NCBI RefSeq assembly: GCF_004770765.1
Contig: NZ_RQFK01000026.1
Location: 1,178,001-1,242,000, forward strand
DNA: 64,000 nucleotides
Reading direction: 5' to 3'
From: Leptospira noumeaensis
GTDB taxonomy: Bacteria; Spirochaetota; Leptospiria; Leptospirales; Leptospiraceae
The translations under genes were made by a program, and so were the position numbers. A model generated the notes under the pieces. It worked only from the letters and a program-made list of their open reading frames with translations. It searched no databases and was not told where the DNA came from. Position 1 is the stretch's first letter. Each line of letters begins with the position of its first letter. Positions 37,461-47,319 of this stretch are shown here, one piece after another.

Positions 37461-37886
37461 ATGCCAAAACCAATCAAATACAAACATAAATTTACCCAAC
37501 AAGTTGTATGGGGTGAGATGGATGCCTTCGGTCATGTAAATAACGTAACTTATGTTAGATACTTTGAGTCTGCAAGAGCGGATTATTTTACCAAAGAAGG
37601 TTTGTGGGACTCTCCACACAAACCAGTAAAATCAGGGCCTGTGTTAACTCACCTTGACATGGATTATCGCAAACAAGTTGTTTTTCCTGCTACTTTAGAA
37701 ATTACTTTAGAAGTGGATTCCATTTCCTCAAGAGCCTTCACTGTGATTTGTTCCATGTGGAATGAAAACGAAGAATGTGTATTAACAGGAAATGCTGCTT
37801 TTGTTTGGTTTGATTTCGAATTACAAAAACCATCTGCACTTCCCGAACATTTTAAAATAAAATTTGGATCGAACCATTTGGTATGA
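37461..37886 (+). CDS. hot-dog-fold acyl-CoA thioesterase
   Basis: Cytoplasmic 4-hydroxybenzoyl-CoA thioesterase/YbgC-type enzyme, 141 aa. The active-site segment is VVWGEMDAFGHVNNVTYVRY with the catalytic aspartate in EMDAFGHVNN, followed by the long hot-dog helix YFESARADYF. The beta core LTHLDMDYRKQVVFPATLEI is intact. Seven bases after pbpC and overlapping the phosphatase gene by 4, so it is in the same operon. Substrate chain length cannot be read from the sequence. Confidence 0.9.
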   Translation: MPKPIKYKHKFTQQVVWGEMDAFGHVNNVTYVRYFESARADYFTKEGLWDSPHKPVKSGPVLTHLDMDYRKQVVFPATLEITLEVDSISSRAFTVICSMWNENEECVLTGNAAFVWFDFELQKPSALPEHFKIKFGSNHLV

Positions 37887-39166
37887 TGAAAACTTCCTTC
37901 CAAGAACGATTCAAACTAGATGATGAGGTGATGAAAATTTCACGAATTTGCCTCATGGTATTTTTTAGTTTTATTGGTTTCGGAGTTTTTGCACCTATCG
38001 ATGAATTGGGATTGTATGATCCGAAATGGATTCGTCTTTTCCATGCTTCTATTACTTTAGTTTTTTTTATTGCAACTTATTTTTCTGATTGGGTTCGGAA
38101 ACAAATCCAAACCATTATGCTTATTTTCTTTTACACGATGAGTGCCCATTCCCTCATCCTTTTGTATTGGAATTCGCTTTACATTGGTTATCTGGTGGGA
38201 ATGATTTTGGTTTTGTCTTGTATTGGGGTCAGTTTTGTCGATCGTCGTTCGCTTGTTTCGTATTTGGGAACAGTAACCTCTGCAGGAATTTTGATTGGCC
38301 TTTACACGAAAGAACCCCAAGTAGATTTACCACTTTACCTTTCTTCCATCATCACACCAGCACTTGTATCCTATCTCACACTCAACATTCGACTAAGTTC
38401 AGTTGAAAAATTAAGAATTTCAGAATCCCAACTCAAAGGATTTCAAGATCGAATGTTGAATGAACTTGATATGGCCAATGAAACCCAATCCAATTTAGTA
38501 ACAACACAGTGGCCAAAAACAAAAGGATTTCGCCTCCATTCATTTTTTCGATCCTTTGGGCAAGTAGGTGGAGATGCCATTAGTTATTTGGAAAGGGAAG
38601 ATGGAAAGTTAGCACTTTTTTTTGCCGATGTATCTGGGCACGGAATTGCGTCTGCTATGGTATCTGCGATGGCAGTCCTTGCTTTTAAAATTCATGGAAA
38701 TCAAACAGAACCTTCCGACTGTTTAAAATCCATCCATGCGGACTTACAAGAGTTAGTTCCAAATAATCATATTAGCGCTTGTGTGCTCTTTGTTGACACA
38801 AATACAAAAGAAATTAAATATTCCGTTGCGGGTCATCCCCCTCTCATCCAAATTCAAAAGGATTCTGGCCCTAAGTTTATGGAAGGAATGGGCACTCTCA
38901 TTGTTTCCTATTTAAAACCCAATTTAAAAGATTATACGATCATTCCAAACTCAGGAGATCGGATTTTACTCTATTCGGACGGAATTTTAGAAGTTTTTGA
39001 TGAGGCAGGTGAGATGTATGGAGACGAACATTTGTTTACATCCATAAAAAATCATTCTGACAAAAAAGGTGAAGAATTTTTGAATGCTCTATATGAGGAC
39101 TCCATGTCATTTTCGGCAAAACGAATTTCCGACGATATGAGTATGTTACTTTTGGAAATTTTATGA
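37883..39166 (+). CDS. membrane-bound SpoIIE/RsbU-type serine phosphatase
   Basis: PP2C-like phosphatase that typically dephosphorylates STAS anti-anti-sigma proteins. The first ~185 residues carry five or six membrane spans; a short coiled linker (ESQLKGFQDRMLNELDMANE) leads to the phosphatase domain, with metal-binding ALFFADVSGHGIASAMVSAM, KEIKYSVAGHPPLIQI, and RILLYSDGILEVFDEAGEMY. 427 aa. Overlaps the thioesterase and LptF/G genes by 4 bases each. A plausible, unlinked substrate is the STAS protein encoded at 26.3 kb. Confidence 0.88.
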   Translation: MMKTSFQERFKLDDEVMKISRICLMVFFSFIGFGVFAPIDELGLYDPKWIRLFHASITLVFFIATYFSDWVRKQIQTIMLIFFYTMSAHSLILLYWNSLYIGYLVGMILVLSCIGVSFVDRRSLVSYLGTVTSAGILIGLYTKEPQVDLPLYLSSIITPALVSYLTLNIRLSSVEKLRISESQLKGFQDRMLNELDMANETQSNLVTTQWPKTKGFRLHSFFRSFGQVGGDAISYLEREDGKLALFFADVSGHGIASAMVSAMAVLAFKIHGNQTEPSDCLKSIHADLQELVPNNHISACVLFVDTNTKEIKYSVAGHPPLIQIQKDSGPKFMEGMGTLIVSYLKPNLKDYTIIPNSGDRILLYSDGILEVFDEAGEMYGDEHLFTSIKNHSDKKGEEFLNALYEDSMSFSAKRISDDMSMLLLEIL

Positions 39167-40299
39167 ATTTGTTGTTAACACCATTTTTGTGGTTCAAAAG
39201 AGAGTTCATTCCTTTTCGAACCCTAGATCGTTATTTATTTTTAGATTTTTTTAAAACCTTTATTGGTACTCTCATCATGTTAACTTCCATGATTGTGATT
39301 TATAAGTTCACAGATGTGATGAAGTATTTGGTTTCTTCTAAAGTAAACCAGTCGCATGTGTATCTACATGTTTTATATTCTTTACCATCCATGGTGGATC
39401 AAGTTGTTGCACCCTCACTAATGTTCTCGGTGTGTTTTGTCATCGGCCAATTTAGTGTGAACAAAGAACTTGTGGCGATGATGGTGGCGGGAGTATCTTT
39501 TATTCGTATCATCACACCCATTTTGTTTTTTGGAATTTCTATGTGGCTTATTATGACTTTGTTTGGACAAACAGTAGTCATTCCGGCAAACAAAAAAGCC
39601 CAAATCGAATATAGCATTATGGCAAAGGGTTCCAATCGATTAATCGATTTTGTTTATCAATTGCATATCAAAGGGAAAAAAGGATTCTACTACGTTTATT
39701 GGATCGATGAAAAAGAAAATACTGTGAAAGGTGGATTCAATTATATCGAAATCACACCTGATGGTCATCCAACGTACACTGTGTCCTCACAAAAAGCAAA
39801 GTTCATACCATCCCCACATAGTTGGGTTTTATACGATGCGGAAGAAGTTCGATTCAATGAAAACTTAGAGTTAGTTTCTCGGATCAAATATCCAGAAAAA
39901 ACATATGACTTCCCCGAAGATTTAGCATATTTCTCCAAACCGGTTCGTAATCCCGAAGAGATGAATTTTTTTGAATTGGCAGATGAAATTGAGTCTAGGA
40001 TTACCAAAGGCATTCCGTTTAGAAATGTGATCATCCAACAGCATATGGCTTTTGCAATGCCACTGATGTCATTCGTAGTTGTGGCACTGGGTGCACTCGC
40101 AGGAGCCATCACCAAACGTTCAGCAGGTGTAGCCAGTCTTGGTCTTACCATTGCAGTTGTATTGTTGTATTATATTTTGAATTCGACTGCTAAAACTTTG
40201 GCAGAAAATGGTGCCCTTCCCATTTGGATTGGAATGTGGATGACACCAGTGATTTTTACTTACGCTGCTTATTTTTTATATAGGCGTATGAATATCTAA
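39163..40299 (+). CDS. LptF/LptG family lipopolysaccharide export permease
   Basis: Inner-membrane component of the LPS extraction complex LptB2FG. 378 aa with the expected six membrane spans in two groups flanking a beta-jellyroll periplasmic domain: [20 protein letters not shown] and the [20 protein letters not shown] pair, the [17 protein letters not shown] coupling helix, and the C-terminal [13 protein letters not shown] group. The [20 protein letters not shown] jellyroll strands fit. LptF versus LptG cannot be decided. Last gene of the plus-strand operon; its stop overlaps the convergent oxidoreductase stop by 4 bases. Confidence 0.88.
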   Translation: MNLLLTPFLWFKREFIPFRTLDRYLFLDFFKTFIGTLIMLTSMIVIYKFTDVMKYLVSSKVNQSHVYLHVLYSLPSMVDQVVAPSLMFSVCFVIGQFSVNKELVAMMVAGVSFIRIITPILFFGISMWLIMTLFGQTVVIPANKKAQIEYSIMAKGSNRLIDFVYQLHIKGKKGFYYVYWIDEKENTVKGGFNYIEITPDGHPTYTVSSQKAKFIPSPHSWVLYDAEEVRFNENLELVSRIKYPEKTYDFPEDLAYFSKPVRNPEEMNFFELADEIESRITKGIPFRNVIIQQHMAFAMPLMSFVVVALGALAGAITKRSAGVASLGLTIAVVLLYYILNSTAKTLAENGALPIWIGMWMTPVIFTYAAYFLYRRMNI

Positions 40300-41741
40300 T
40301 TTTCTGTTAAAAAAACTCTTTTGTAAAGATCGGTTTGTAAAATTCCCTTTGGATCATATTTTTTCTTCAAAGAATAAAACCTTTTCAGATTGTCTTTTGG
40401 AAAATAAGATTCCATCACTCGTTTGCGAAGGGTGGAGTCTTTTGCAAAATAAAATCTTCCTTTGTGTTTTAAAACAATTTCATCCATTTCTTTACAAAGT
40501 GCCCAAAGTTTTTCTTTATTACCTTTAGTTACAGGAAAGTCCATTGCCATAGAATATCCGTCCACAGCGTGAGTGAGTAAAAATGGATCTGGTTTATGTT
40601 TTTTGAAAACAGATAGGTAGTTTACAATCCCACGTTCTTGGCATATAGTAAATATTTCGCGGAACGCTTGTTTTGCGTTTTCTTTGGGAATGAACACTTG
40701 GTATTGAATCATTGCACCTGGTTTGTAAACAAACTTCCAATTAGGAACATAGTCCAAAAGGAATGCATATTCCGCATGGCCTTGGTAATAGGCTTTATTG
40801 TTTACAAGGATACTCGCAATGCATTTTGCCAAATTGATGAGCCGCATCCCTAAATTAAAACTAAAAGGACGCATGAGGATCCACATCCATTTTTTAGGAA
40901 TCACATAGAATAGGCGAGAGGGAAGGTGTTGTCTTTCGAGTAAACAGTTACCAGGAAAGTCAGGATCTTCGCCTTCTTTTAGATTTGTGGCTTTGTGAAT
41001 TTGGCCTCTACCCATTGATTTTCCCGAAGCAAAAGCATCAATCCAACCCACCAAATAATCAGAGGTTTTGTAATGTTCTTCGAAATAAGCGAATAATTCA
41101 TCGAAGTTTCTGACATACACCGGATCAATTTTCATTTTGCCAGCATAGATCGGTTTCATTTTAATTTGGACTGTTAAAAAACAACCTAACATTCCAAAGC
41201 CGGAAATAGCAGAGTAAAACAAATCTGTATTTTTTTTAGGAGAGCAAACTAAAATATCTCCTTTGGCAGTGAGAAATGTAAATTCTTTGATATGTTCGCC
41301 AATGGTTCCTACTTTGAAGTTGTTTTTTCCATGAATGTTCATAGAAAGAGCACCACCAAGTGTAGGCATCATGGTTCCTGAAACAACAGGAGGCCAAAAT
41401 CCATTTTCGATTCCTGTTTCCCAAAGGTCTTTGATACGAGCACCTGACTGAACCGTCATCACACCAGTTTTTAAATTAAAATCTAAAACTTTATTAAAAT
41501 GAGTTAGATCTAAAACAACTCCATCTGTGTTCGTAGAAGCATCACCATAACTACATCCACCACCACGTAACGCAACTTTGGTGCCAGTTTGATTGGCCCA
41601 AACAAAAAGTTCTTTGATTTCTTCTTCTGATTCTGGACGAAATATGGGAGATAGAGAAAAAGAACTCATACCCCATGCTTCGACTTTTTCCTTTTTGGGA
41701 ACTTTTAAATCAGGAATGGATTTTGTTTTTTTAGCGACCAT
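40296..41741 (-). CDS. DprE1-like FAD-dependent polyprenyl-phosphosugar oxidase
   Basis: VAO-type flavoenzyme related to decaprenylphosphoryl-ribose 2'-oxidase. FAD motif [33 protein letters not shown] with His137 matching mycobacterial His132; the substrate-side strand MIQYQVFIP; and AKDS with Lys434 matching catalytic Lys418. The position equal to mycobacterial Cys387, the benzothiazinone-reactive residue, reads alanine (Ala399, YSMAMDFP). 481 aa, slightly longer than DprE1. Paired one base away with a DprE2-like SDR, so the two should epimerise a polyprenyl-linked sugar at C2 by oxidation and reduction. Substrate in Leptospira is inferred only. Confidence 0.85.
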   Translation of the reverse strand: MVAKKTKSIPDLKVPKKEKVEAWGMSSFSLSPIFRPESEEEIKELFVWANQTGTKVALRGGGCSYGDASTNTDGVVLDLTHFNKVLDFNLKTGVMTVQSGARIKDLWETGIENGFWPPVVSGTMMPTLGGALSMNIHGKNNFKVGTIGEHIKEFTFLTAKGDILVCSPKKNTDLFYSAISGFGMLGCFLTVQIKMKPIYAGKMKIDPVYVRNFDELFAYFEEHYKTSDYLVGWIDAFASGKSMGRGQIHKATNLKEGEDPDFPGNCLLERQHLPSRLFYVIPKKWMWILMRPFSFNLGMRLINLAKCIASILVNNKAYYQGHAEYAFLLDYVPNWKFVYKPGAMIQYQVFIPKENAKQAFREIFTICQERGIVNYLSVFKKHKPDPFLLTHAVDGYSMAMDFPVTKGNKEKLWALCKEMDEIVLKHKGRFYFAKDSTLRKRVMESYFPKDNLKRFYSLKKKYDPKGILQTDLYKRVFLTEN

Positions 41742-41742
41742 A

Positions 41743-42495
41743 TTATATACTCAGTTTTTTAAAAATGAAATTGGGAATGTTACGAATGATAAGACCAACA
41801 AGTGCCCAGATTCCTGGAACAAATGCCTCGTCTTTGCCACTAGCAACGATTTTGCGAATTTTTTCTGCGGCTTCTTCGGCAGTGATTGCTTTCATAAGTC
41901 CTTTTTCTGGAAGTTTGAGACCTTGGGTCATTTCCGTAATCACAAATCCTGGTTTAATCGTTGTTACTTGGACATTTGATTCAGAGAGGCGATTGCGGAG
42001 AGCTTCCAAATATGTGTTGAGACCAGCTTTGGAGGTATTGTAAACAGGATTCCCTTTGCGACCGCGTTCACCGGCGATAGAAGAGATTCCAATGATTTTC
42101 CCTGACTTTTGATTTGTAAAATAATTAGCAACCGGATTTAAAAAGGCAACTGCTCCGAGAAGATTGACATTTAACATTTCCAAGTCTTTTGTCGTATTGT
42201 ATTCATTAGGAGAAATTTGCGGCATCACACCGGAAGCAAAATACACTTCGTCCAGTCCGCCGAGTAGGGAGACTGCTTTTTCAAAAGTTTTTTCCGCTGT
42301 GGAAAATTTTGTCACATCAAAGACCAAAGGGAAGGCTCTTTTTTCTTTGTTTGTATTTGATTTTTTAGATATGGACTCTAAGGGTTTTTCCCTTCTGGCC
42401 AAAAGAACCACAGAGTTTCCTGCTTTCAATTCAGCTTCTGCTATGGCTTTTCCGATTCCGCTCGAGGCACCGACGATGATTATTTTTTTCCCCAT
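41743..42495 (-). CDS. DprE2-like short-chain dehydrogenase/reductase
   Basis: NAD(P)-dependent SDR, 250 aa. Cofactor loop [23 protein letters not shown]-type motif replaced by YFASGVMP; catalytic serine in [14 protein letters not shown]; YxxxK in [18 protein letters not shown]. The short C-terminal hydrophobic patch ([20 protein letters not shown]) suggests membrane association, as in DprE2. Transcribed first, one base ahead of the DprE1-like gene, giving the canonical oxidase/reductase epimerase pair. Confidence 0.85.
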   Translation of the reverse strand: MGKKIIIVGASSGIGKAIAEAELKAGNSVVLLARREKPLESISKKSNTNKEKRAFPLVFDVTKFSTAEKTFEKAVSLLGGLDEVYFASGVMPQISPNEYNTTKDLEMLNVNLLGAVAFLNPVANYFTNQKSGKIIGISSIAGERGRKGNPVYNTSKAGLNTYLEALRNRLSESNVQVTTIKPGFVITEMTQGLKLPEKGLMKAITAEEAAEKIRKIVASGKDEAFVPGIWALVGLIIRNIPNFIFKKLSI

Positions 42496-42546
42496 GTTTA
42501 CGTTTTTTTGGTTTAATCGAATCTGGCAAGTGGTTTCAATAGAGTT

Positions 42547-43047
42547 GTGCCCGTAATTGAGAGAATCCTGATCGATGGGATGAATCTGATGTATAAATTT
42601 CCCGATTTGGCTTTTTGTTTGGGCGAATACCGCCTACAAGATGCCCGGGATGGTTTACTTGTGCATCTAGATCGATTCTATAATGAGGACAAACATTCCA
42701 AAATTTTGGTGTTTTTTGACGGAAAAAAGGATCTTACCTCCGATTGTTATTCGGAAGATTTAGGAAAATTTTCAGTTCACTACAGTCATGAAAAAAAAGC
42801 AGATGAACTCATCATTGGTTATCTCAATTTATGTCCTGTACCTTCGCAGTGTTTGGTGATCACAACGGACAAAGAAATCATCAGTTTTGCAAGAAGGCTT
42901 CGGGCCAAACGAATGACTTCGGAAGAGTTTTATGCCGAATGGGTCAAACGGGAAACAGAAGAGGACGAAACGGAATTTAACCACCTGAAAGAAGGATTGA
43001 CACCAAGTTCGGAAACCGATTACTGGGAGAGACAATTCCTTCCTTGA
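42547..43047 (+). CDS. NYN-domain (YacP-like) endoribonuclease
   Basis: PIN-like nuclease of 166 aa. RILIDGMNLMYKFPDLAF carries the first catalytic aspartate; ILVFFDGKKD the second; VHYSHEKKADELIIGYL and LVITTDKEIISFARRL the remaining acidic positions, in the order of YacP/Rae1 nucleases that cut mRNA or rRNA. GTG start at 42547. It is divergent from the SDR gene and ends one base before the MBOAT gene, though functional linkage is not obvious. Confidence 0.8.
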   Translation: MPVIERILIDGMNLMYKFPDLAFCLGEYRLQDARDGLLVHLDRFYNEDKHSKILVFFDGKKDLTSDCYSEDLGKFSVHYSHEKKADELIIGYLNLCPVPSQCLVITTDKEIISFARRLRAKRMTSEEFYAEWVKRETEEDETEFNHLKEGLTPSSETDYWERQFLP

Positions 43048-43048
43048 T

Positions 43049-44527
43049 ATGTTGTTCAACTCAATCCCATTTTTAATCTTTTTTTCCATTGTTTATTTGC
43101 TCTACTGGGCCATTCCCAAAGAGGTAAGAAAGTATTTCCTGCTTATCGCTGGGATTGGTTTTTACGCCTACTTTTCACTCGGACTGACTGTTCATTTTCT
43201 TATCGTCATTGGCATCAATTATCTATTGTATCGCAAAATCAAATCCACTCCCACAAAGTTTTGGATCGGACTTACTGTATCACTCAACCTCATCAATTTA
43301 GGATTTTTTAAATATATATATTTTTTCAGTAAGGTTCTTGCTGATCTTACGAACTATCCGTTCTTTAAACAAGTTCCCGATCTCATTCACATTGCTTTAC
43401 CACTTGCAATTAGTTTTTATACTTTCCAAGTCATTGCCGCTGCTGTAGATACTTATCGTGATTCTTCCAAACCTTTGGTTAAGGTAGAAGATTACTTTTT
43501 GTTTGTGGCATTTTTCCCTGTACTAATTGCCGGACCCATCATGAGGATGTCTGATTTTTTTCCTAATTTAGACAAACTTGTTCCAAACAAAGAAAAAATG
43601 TACCGGGCTTCCTACTTACTCATGTCAGGACTTGTGAAAAAAGTTCTAGTGGCAGATCCAATGTCACTCACCATCTCACCGGTGTTTGGTTCTCCTGCTG
43701 AGTATGATTCCTTTTCATTATTTATCGCTGGGGTATGTTATTCAATCCAAGTATACAGTGATTTTTCTGGCCTCACCGACATGGCACGTTCTATCGCATT
43801 GTTTTTAGGATTTGAAACACCTGAAAACTTCAAAGCTCCCTTTTTCTCTACATCAGGAAGAGAACTATGGAAACGTTGGCATATCACTTTGTCTTTTTGG
43901 TTAAGGGATTATATTTATTTCCCACTCGGTGGGTCTCGCAAAGGAGAAGTTCGTACTTACCTAAACCTCATCATCATCATGACACTCGGTGGATTTTGGC
44001 ACGGTGCTGATTATACTTTTATTTGTTGGGGATTTTATTGGGGTGTGTTGCTTGCTGCCGAACGTTATTTCGAAGACAGTCTAGGTTGGAAGTTAACTCC
44101 AGAGAAAAATAAATTTTTAATTGTATGTAAGGCTCTCATTGTATTCGTTTTGTTTTCTATTTCGGGACTCATGTTCCGTTCAAACAATGCAACCAATATG
44201 ATTGACCATTTCCATGGAATTTTCACTCACTTTACTAACAGTTTGGAGATTATGTTTTTGGGTGATTCCAATCAGTGGTTGGTTTCAGCTACTTCTTTAT
44301 TTGGAAATGGTTCTTCATTCCGATTCCAACACATCGAAAACTTGGAACGAATTTTTTATACTTCGATTGCACTTTTATTTTTTCATCATATCCAGTATGT
44401 TCCTGAGTTTTGGGAACGTATCCGAAAACATGATGTATGGTTAGTCCCCATACTTGGTGTGATTACTATTTTCCTTCTCGCCACACTTTCGCAAGATGGT
44501 GGAGAGTTTATCTATTATAAGTTTTAG
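43049..44527 (+). CDS. MBOAT-family membrane O-acyltransferase (AlgI-like)
   Basis: Polytopic enzyme of 492 aa with about ten to eleven hydrophobic segments that moves an acyl group (usually acetyl) across or onto a cell-envelope polymer. FLIFFSIVYLLYWAIPKEVR start; AGPIMRMSDFFPNL; WKRWHITLSFWLRDYIYFPL; and GGFWHGADYTFICWGFYWG with the catalytic histidine are the AlgI/DltB/PatA hallmarks. Followed 8 bases later by a secreted SGNH-like protein, as in AlgI-AlgJ/X and PatA-PatB pairs. The acceptor polymer is not known. Confidence 0.93.
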   Translation: MLFNSIPFLIFFSIVYLLYWAIPKEVRKYFLLIAGIGFYAYFSLGLTVHFLIVIGINYLLYRKIKSTPTKFWIGLTVSLNLINLGFFKYIYFFSKVLADLTNYPFFKQVPDLIHIALPLAISFYTFQVIAAAVDTYRDSSKPLVKVEDYFLFVAFFPVLIAGPIMRMSDFFPNLDKLVPNKEKMYRASYLLMSGLVKKVLVADPMSLTISPVFGSPAEYDSFSLFIAGVCYSIQVYSDFSGLTDMARSIALFLGFETPENFKAPFFSTSGRELWKRWHITLSFWLRDYIYFPLGGSRKGEVRTYLNLIIIMTLGGFWHGADYTFICWGFYWGVLLAAERYFEDSLGWKLTPEKNKFLIVCKALIVFVLFSISGLMFRSNNATNMIDHFHGIFTHFTNSLEIMFLGDSNQWLVSATSLFGNGSSFRFQHIENLERIFYTSIALLFFHHIQYVPEFWERIRKHDVWLVPILGVITIFLLATLSQDGGEFIYYKF

Positions 44528-44535
44528 GAGACATT

Positions 44536-45633
44536 GTGGAATTCATTCGTAACAGATATTTGCTTGTCCCATTTTTTGTTGTATTTTTAACCTTCTGTCT
44601 CGACAAATTGTTACTTCTTGAAAACGTACATACTTATTTTTCAAAATCACTTTCCGATATTAATTACATCCAAAAAGATCAATTGTATGAAGACTTAAAA
44701 GTTTATTTATCAAACAAAAACCGCGATAAGGTTTTGGTTTATTTTGGAAATTCACGTGCTCTTTTATTTGATAACGAATACATTCACAAAAAATATCCAG
44801 GATGGGTGATGTTTAATTTCTCCGTTCCCGGAGGAAAACCTGATTATGTATTACAATGGATGGAAAAGTTTCATAAAGACCAGGTAAAACCCGATTTCTT
44901 TTTGTTCGATCATTCTGTGGAAATGTATAATTCTTCGGCCACTTTAAAAGTAGATGAAACTCTTACCAATGGCCTAAATGTATCTTTTGTATTAAAACAT
45001 TTTTCTTTATTTTCCACTGACGATATTTCTACACTAATCGCCAAACGAATGTTTCGTGCTTACCAATATCGTCCAAAGTTAGAAGTCATTCTCACTAGAG
45101 CCAAAAACAAAGAAGCTTTTCTCATTCCATATAGAGAACTTCGTAATAATCTAATGGAAAACTTAAATAGAGGGAAGGGTTCTGCGATGACACCGGGCAC
45201 ACATAAGTCAGTCCTTCCACAGGAGTTGTTAAAAAAATCTGCCTTTGGAGACTTTCATTCTTATTTAGTTCCCTTTCATTTTTCTGACCAAGTGCTTAGT
45301 TTTACAGACCAATCTTTGGATTTAGCAAAGGATCTTGGTGTACCTTCCGCTGTGATTTGGGTAAGGCTTTCTTTGCCATACATGGATCATATCAGGAATT
45401 TAAAAGTTTCAGTAGGGAACGGAAAAGAAGATACGGTGTATCATGATTGGTATCCAAGAATGATTGAATACCATAAAAAAAATGGAGTGCCGTTTTGGAA
45501 TATGAACGATGACCCGAACTACACCTGCAACAACTTTAGTGATGCAGGTCATATGTCTCCGACTTGTTACGATGAGTATACTGACTTTATCTTTAAAAAC
45601 TTAATTCAGTCTTTTGTAAAAGGTGCTCGGTAA
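44536..45633 (+). CDS. DUF1574-type SGNH-like exported protein
   Basis: 365 aa: one N-terminal membrane anchor (YLLVPFFVVFLTFCLDKL) then an SGNH-hydrolase-like domain. Block I reads VLVYFGNSRALLF with Ser73; block V reads FSDAGHMSP with Asp336 and His339. The family (DUF1574) is expanded in leptospires. Following an MBOAT gene, it probably plays the AlgJ/AlgX or PatB role, transferring or removing O-acetyl groups in the periplasm. GTG start with GGAG upstream. The 3' end overlaps the convergent gene by 28 bases. Confidence 0.82.
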   Translation: MEFIRNRYLLVPFFVVFLTFCLDKLLLLENVHTYFSKSLSDINYIQKDQLYEDLKVYLSNKNRDKVLVYFGNSRALLFDNEYIHKKYPGWVMFNFSVPGGKPDYVLQWMEKFHKDQVKPDFFLFDHSVEMYNSSATLKVDETLTNGLNVSFVLKHFSLFSTDDISTLIAKRMFRAYQYRPKLEVILTRAKNKEAFLIPYRELRNNLMENLNRGKGSAMTPGTHKSVLPQELLKKSAFGDFHSYLVPFHFSDQVLSFTDQSLDLAKDLGVPSAVIWVRLSLPYMDHIRNLKVSVGNGKEDTVYHDWYPRMIEYHKKNGVPFWNMNDDPNYTCNNFSDAGHMSPTCYDEYTDFIFKNLIQSFVKGAR

Positions 45634-46202
45634 AACTCAGTTCGATTTTGCAAATCATTCGGAGAAAGTTTTTCTGGATCAGCTGGGTTTGGTTTGGTAG
45701 GATTTTGTGGTTGGGGTTTGTTATTATTTTCTTTATCCACTGAATATCCATAATAATATCCATGGATGATTTCTACCACAGAGACGGGTGTGTCAGAATG
45801 TATGTTTTGAATTTCGACCGTAATTTCTTCCGGTGGAGCTAACAACTCAAAAACCCATTGCACTTCGCCTTCGATTTTTTCCTTTCTTAGGATGGTTGGA
45901 TTTTCGTTTTGGCCGTTGCCAGAATACACGGTAAGAATCCATTCCTTTAACTTTCCATCTGTTGCGACACCAATACCAATGGATTGAGGAGAAGCCTCTC
46001 CTGCTTTTAAATCAAATCGAATGGCGCCACCTTTAGAAACGGCTCCATAAAGTCTTTTTTTAGAAAGAGTAGGATATAGAGCCAAATCTTGGATTCTTGT
46101 TGTGACTTCTTTCACATTTTGGCTCAGAACGGATGGTTCGGAATGGAGGGTATGTACGGTCGCAAGTACAATTCCAACCGAGGCTATCAAAGAATATCTC
46201 AT
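45606..46202 (-). CDS. exported hypothetical protein
   Basis: 198 aa with a signal peptide (YSLIASVGIVLATVHTLHSE). The mature part is a beta-sandwich-like domain (GAIRFDLKAGEASPQSIGIG, VQWVFELLAPPEEITVEI), then a Q/N/P-rich tail. Unrecognised. Its coding end overlaps the convergent DUF1574 gene by 28 bases. It follows the cyclase/FecR/Fn3 genes on the same strand after 52 bases and may be cotranscribed. Confidence 0.65.
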   Translation of the reverse strand: MRYSLIASVGIVLATVHTLHSEPSVLSQNVKEVTTRIQDLALYPTLSKKRLYGAVSKGGAIRFDLKAGEASPQSIGIGVATDGKLKEWILTVYSGNGQNENPTILRKEKIEGEVQWVFELLAPPEEITVEIQNIHSDTPVSVVEIIHGYYYGYSVDKENNNKPQPQNPTKPNPADPEKLSPNDLQNRTEFYRAPFTKD

Positions 46203-46254
46203 TTCCTTAATAAGACTAAAAAAAGGGATTCATTACAAGCAAAAGAAAAAGAAA

Positions 46255-47319
46255 TTACCTCGAACAAGTTCGAAATTTAGTCAATTCTTGGAGTAACGAT
46301 TGCCGTTCATCAGGGTCTAGATTACTTCGATTTTTCGATTGCAGCTCCATTCTTTCCAAGGCAGGTCGAAATTTTGGAGAACAGTTGGTACTAAAAAACT
46401 GGTAGGCACTGATTCTGTTAGATTGATTCTCGCTGATCAATTTATAGAACTCAAATACAGAGTGATTGTCCTCACTCGAAAAGTTTAAAATAACGTATGT
46501 TTTGTGGCATTCGCTAAGAGTTAAGGCTGGGACTTTCGTATGTTTGCAATTTACCGCTACATCTGATTCTAAAAATGCTAACATCTCTTCATAAGTATAA
46601 TCGTGAAAAACTTTGCCTTTGGGAACGGCCACTTTCGTTTTTTTTGTCTCTGGATTTTCTTTTGGTATTATTTTTTGTGAAACAGAAGGTTCTTGTTTTG
46701 AATCTGTAAGCGTAGTATGTTTTGGTTCTTCCACCTGAAGGAAGTTAGAAACCACTTTCGGTTTTTGGTAAGGATTGGTGACTGTTAAATCATAAGGCCC
46801 AGATTTTGCTTCAGTGGTATCCACTTTTATATCAATCCGTTCTGCTGATTTTACTTCTTTACTCAAAATTGGAAGTGATTCATTTTTTTTTGATAAATCT
46901 ACTTGTGTAGCATCTAAAAAATGTTCCCCTTCAATGGTTAAGTTCGAAATTGTTTTTTCTGACTTAGTTTCTGATTTAGGAAGAATGATGGGTTTTTCTT
47001 CCTCGGTCACTACTAGAGGTGGTTCGGAGATGATGACTTCTAAATCTTTCCAAACCGACCAAACCGCAGGTTTTTTAAATAAGTTTAAAGGTGCTGTCCT
47101 TACTAAATACACTCCAGAAGGAAGATCTTCGATGGAATGGTAAGGTGTATCAATCTTTTTATCAATAACGATTTTCCCAGTTTTTTCTTTCACTTGAATT
47201 TGATACCCACTAGCATCGTCAATTGGTTTCCAAGCAATGAGTTTGGTTCCGTCTTGTGCCCCAATCGAGAAAGAGACAAAACATAAAAATAATATAATTC
47301 TTTTTGTATTTAGTTTCAT
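46255..47319 (-). CDS. exported Fn3/IPT-type hypothetical protein
   Basis: 354 aa. Signal peptide RIILFLCFVSFSIGAQDG; a fibronectin-III-like unit about 27-95 (KLIAWKPIDDASGYQIQVKE); an IPT/TIG-like unit about 120-200 (NLTIEGEHFLDATQVDLSKK); a charged linker; and a helical C-terminal domain with four cysteines (VNCKHTKVPALTLSECHKTY). Its ATG overlaps the FecR gene by 4 bases, marking it as the third member of the cyclase operon. Likely a periplasmic partner of the FecR/Fn3 protein. Confidence 0.7.
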   Translation of the reverse strand: MKLNTKRIILFLCFVSFSIGAQDGTKLIAWKPIDDASGYQIQVKEKTGKIVIDKKIDTPYHSIEDLPSGVYLVRTAPLNLFKKPAVWSVWKDLEVIISEPPLVVTEEEKPIILPKSETKSEKTISNLTIEGEHFLDATQVDLSKKNESLPILSKEVKSAERIDIKVDTTEAKSGPYDLTVTNPYQKPKVVSNFLQVEEPKHTTLTDSKQEPSVSQKIIPKENPETKKTKVAVPKGKVFHDYTYEEMLAFLESDVAVNCKHTKVPALTLSECHKTYVILNFSSEDNHSVFEFYKLISENQSNRISAYQFFSTNCSPKFRPALERMELQSKNRSNLDPDERQSLLQELTKFRTCSR

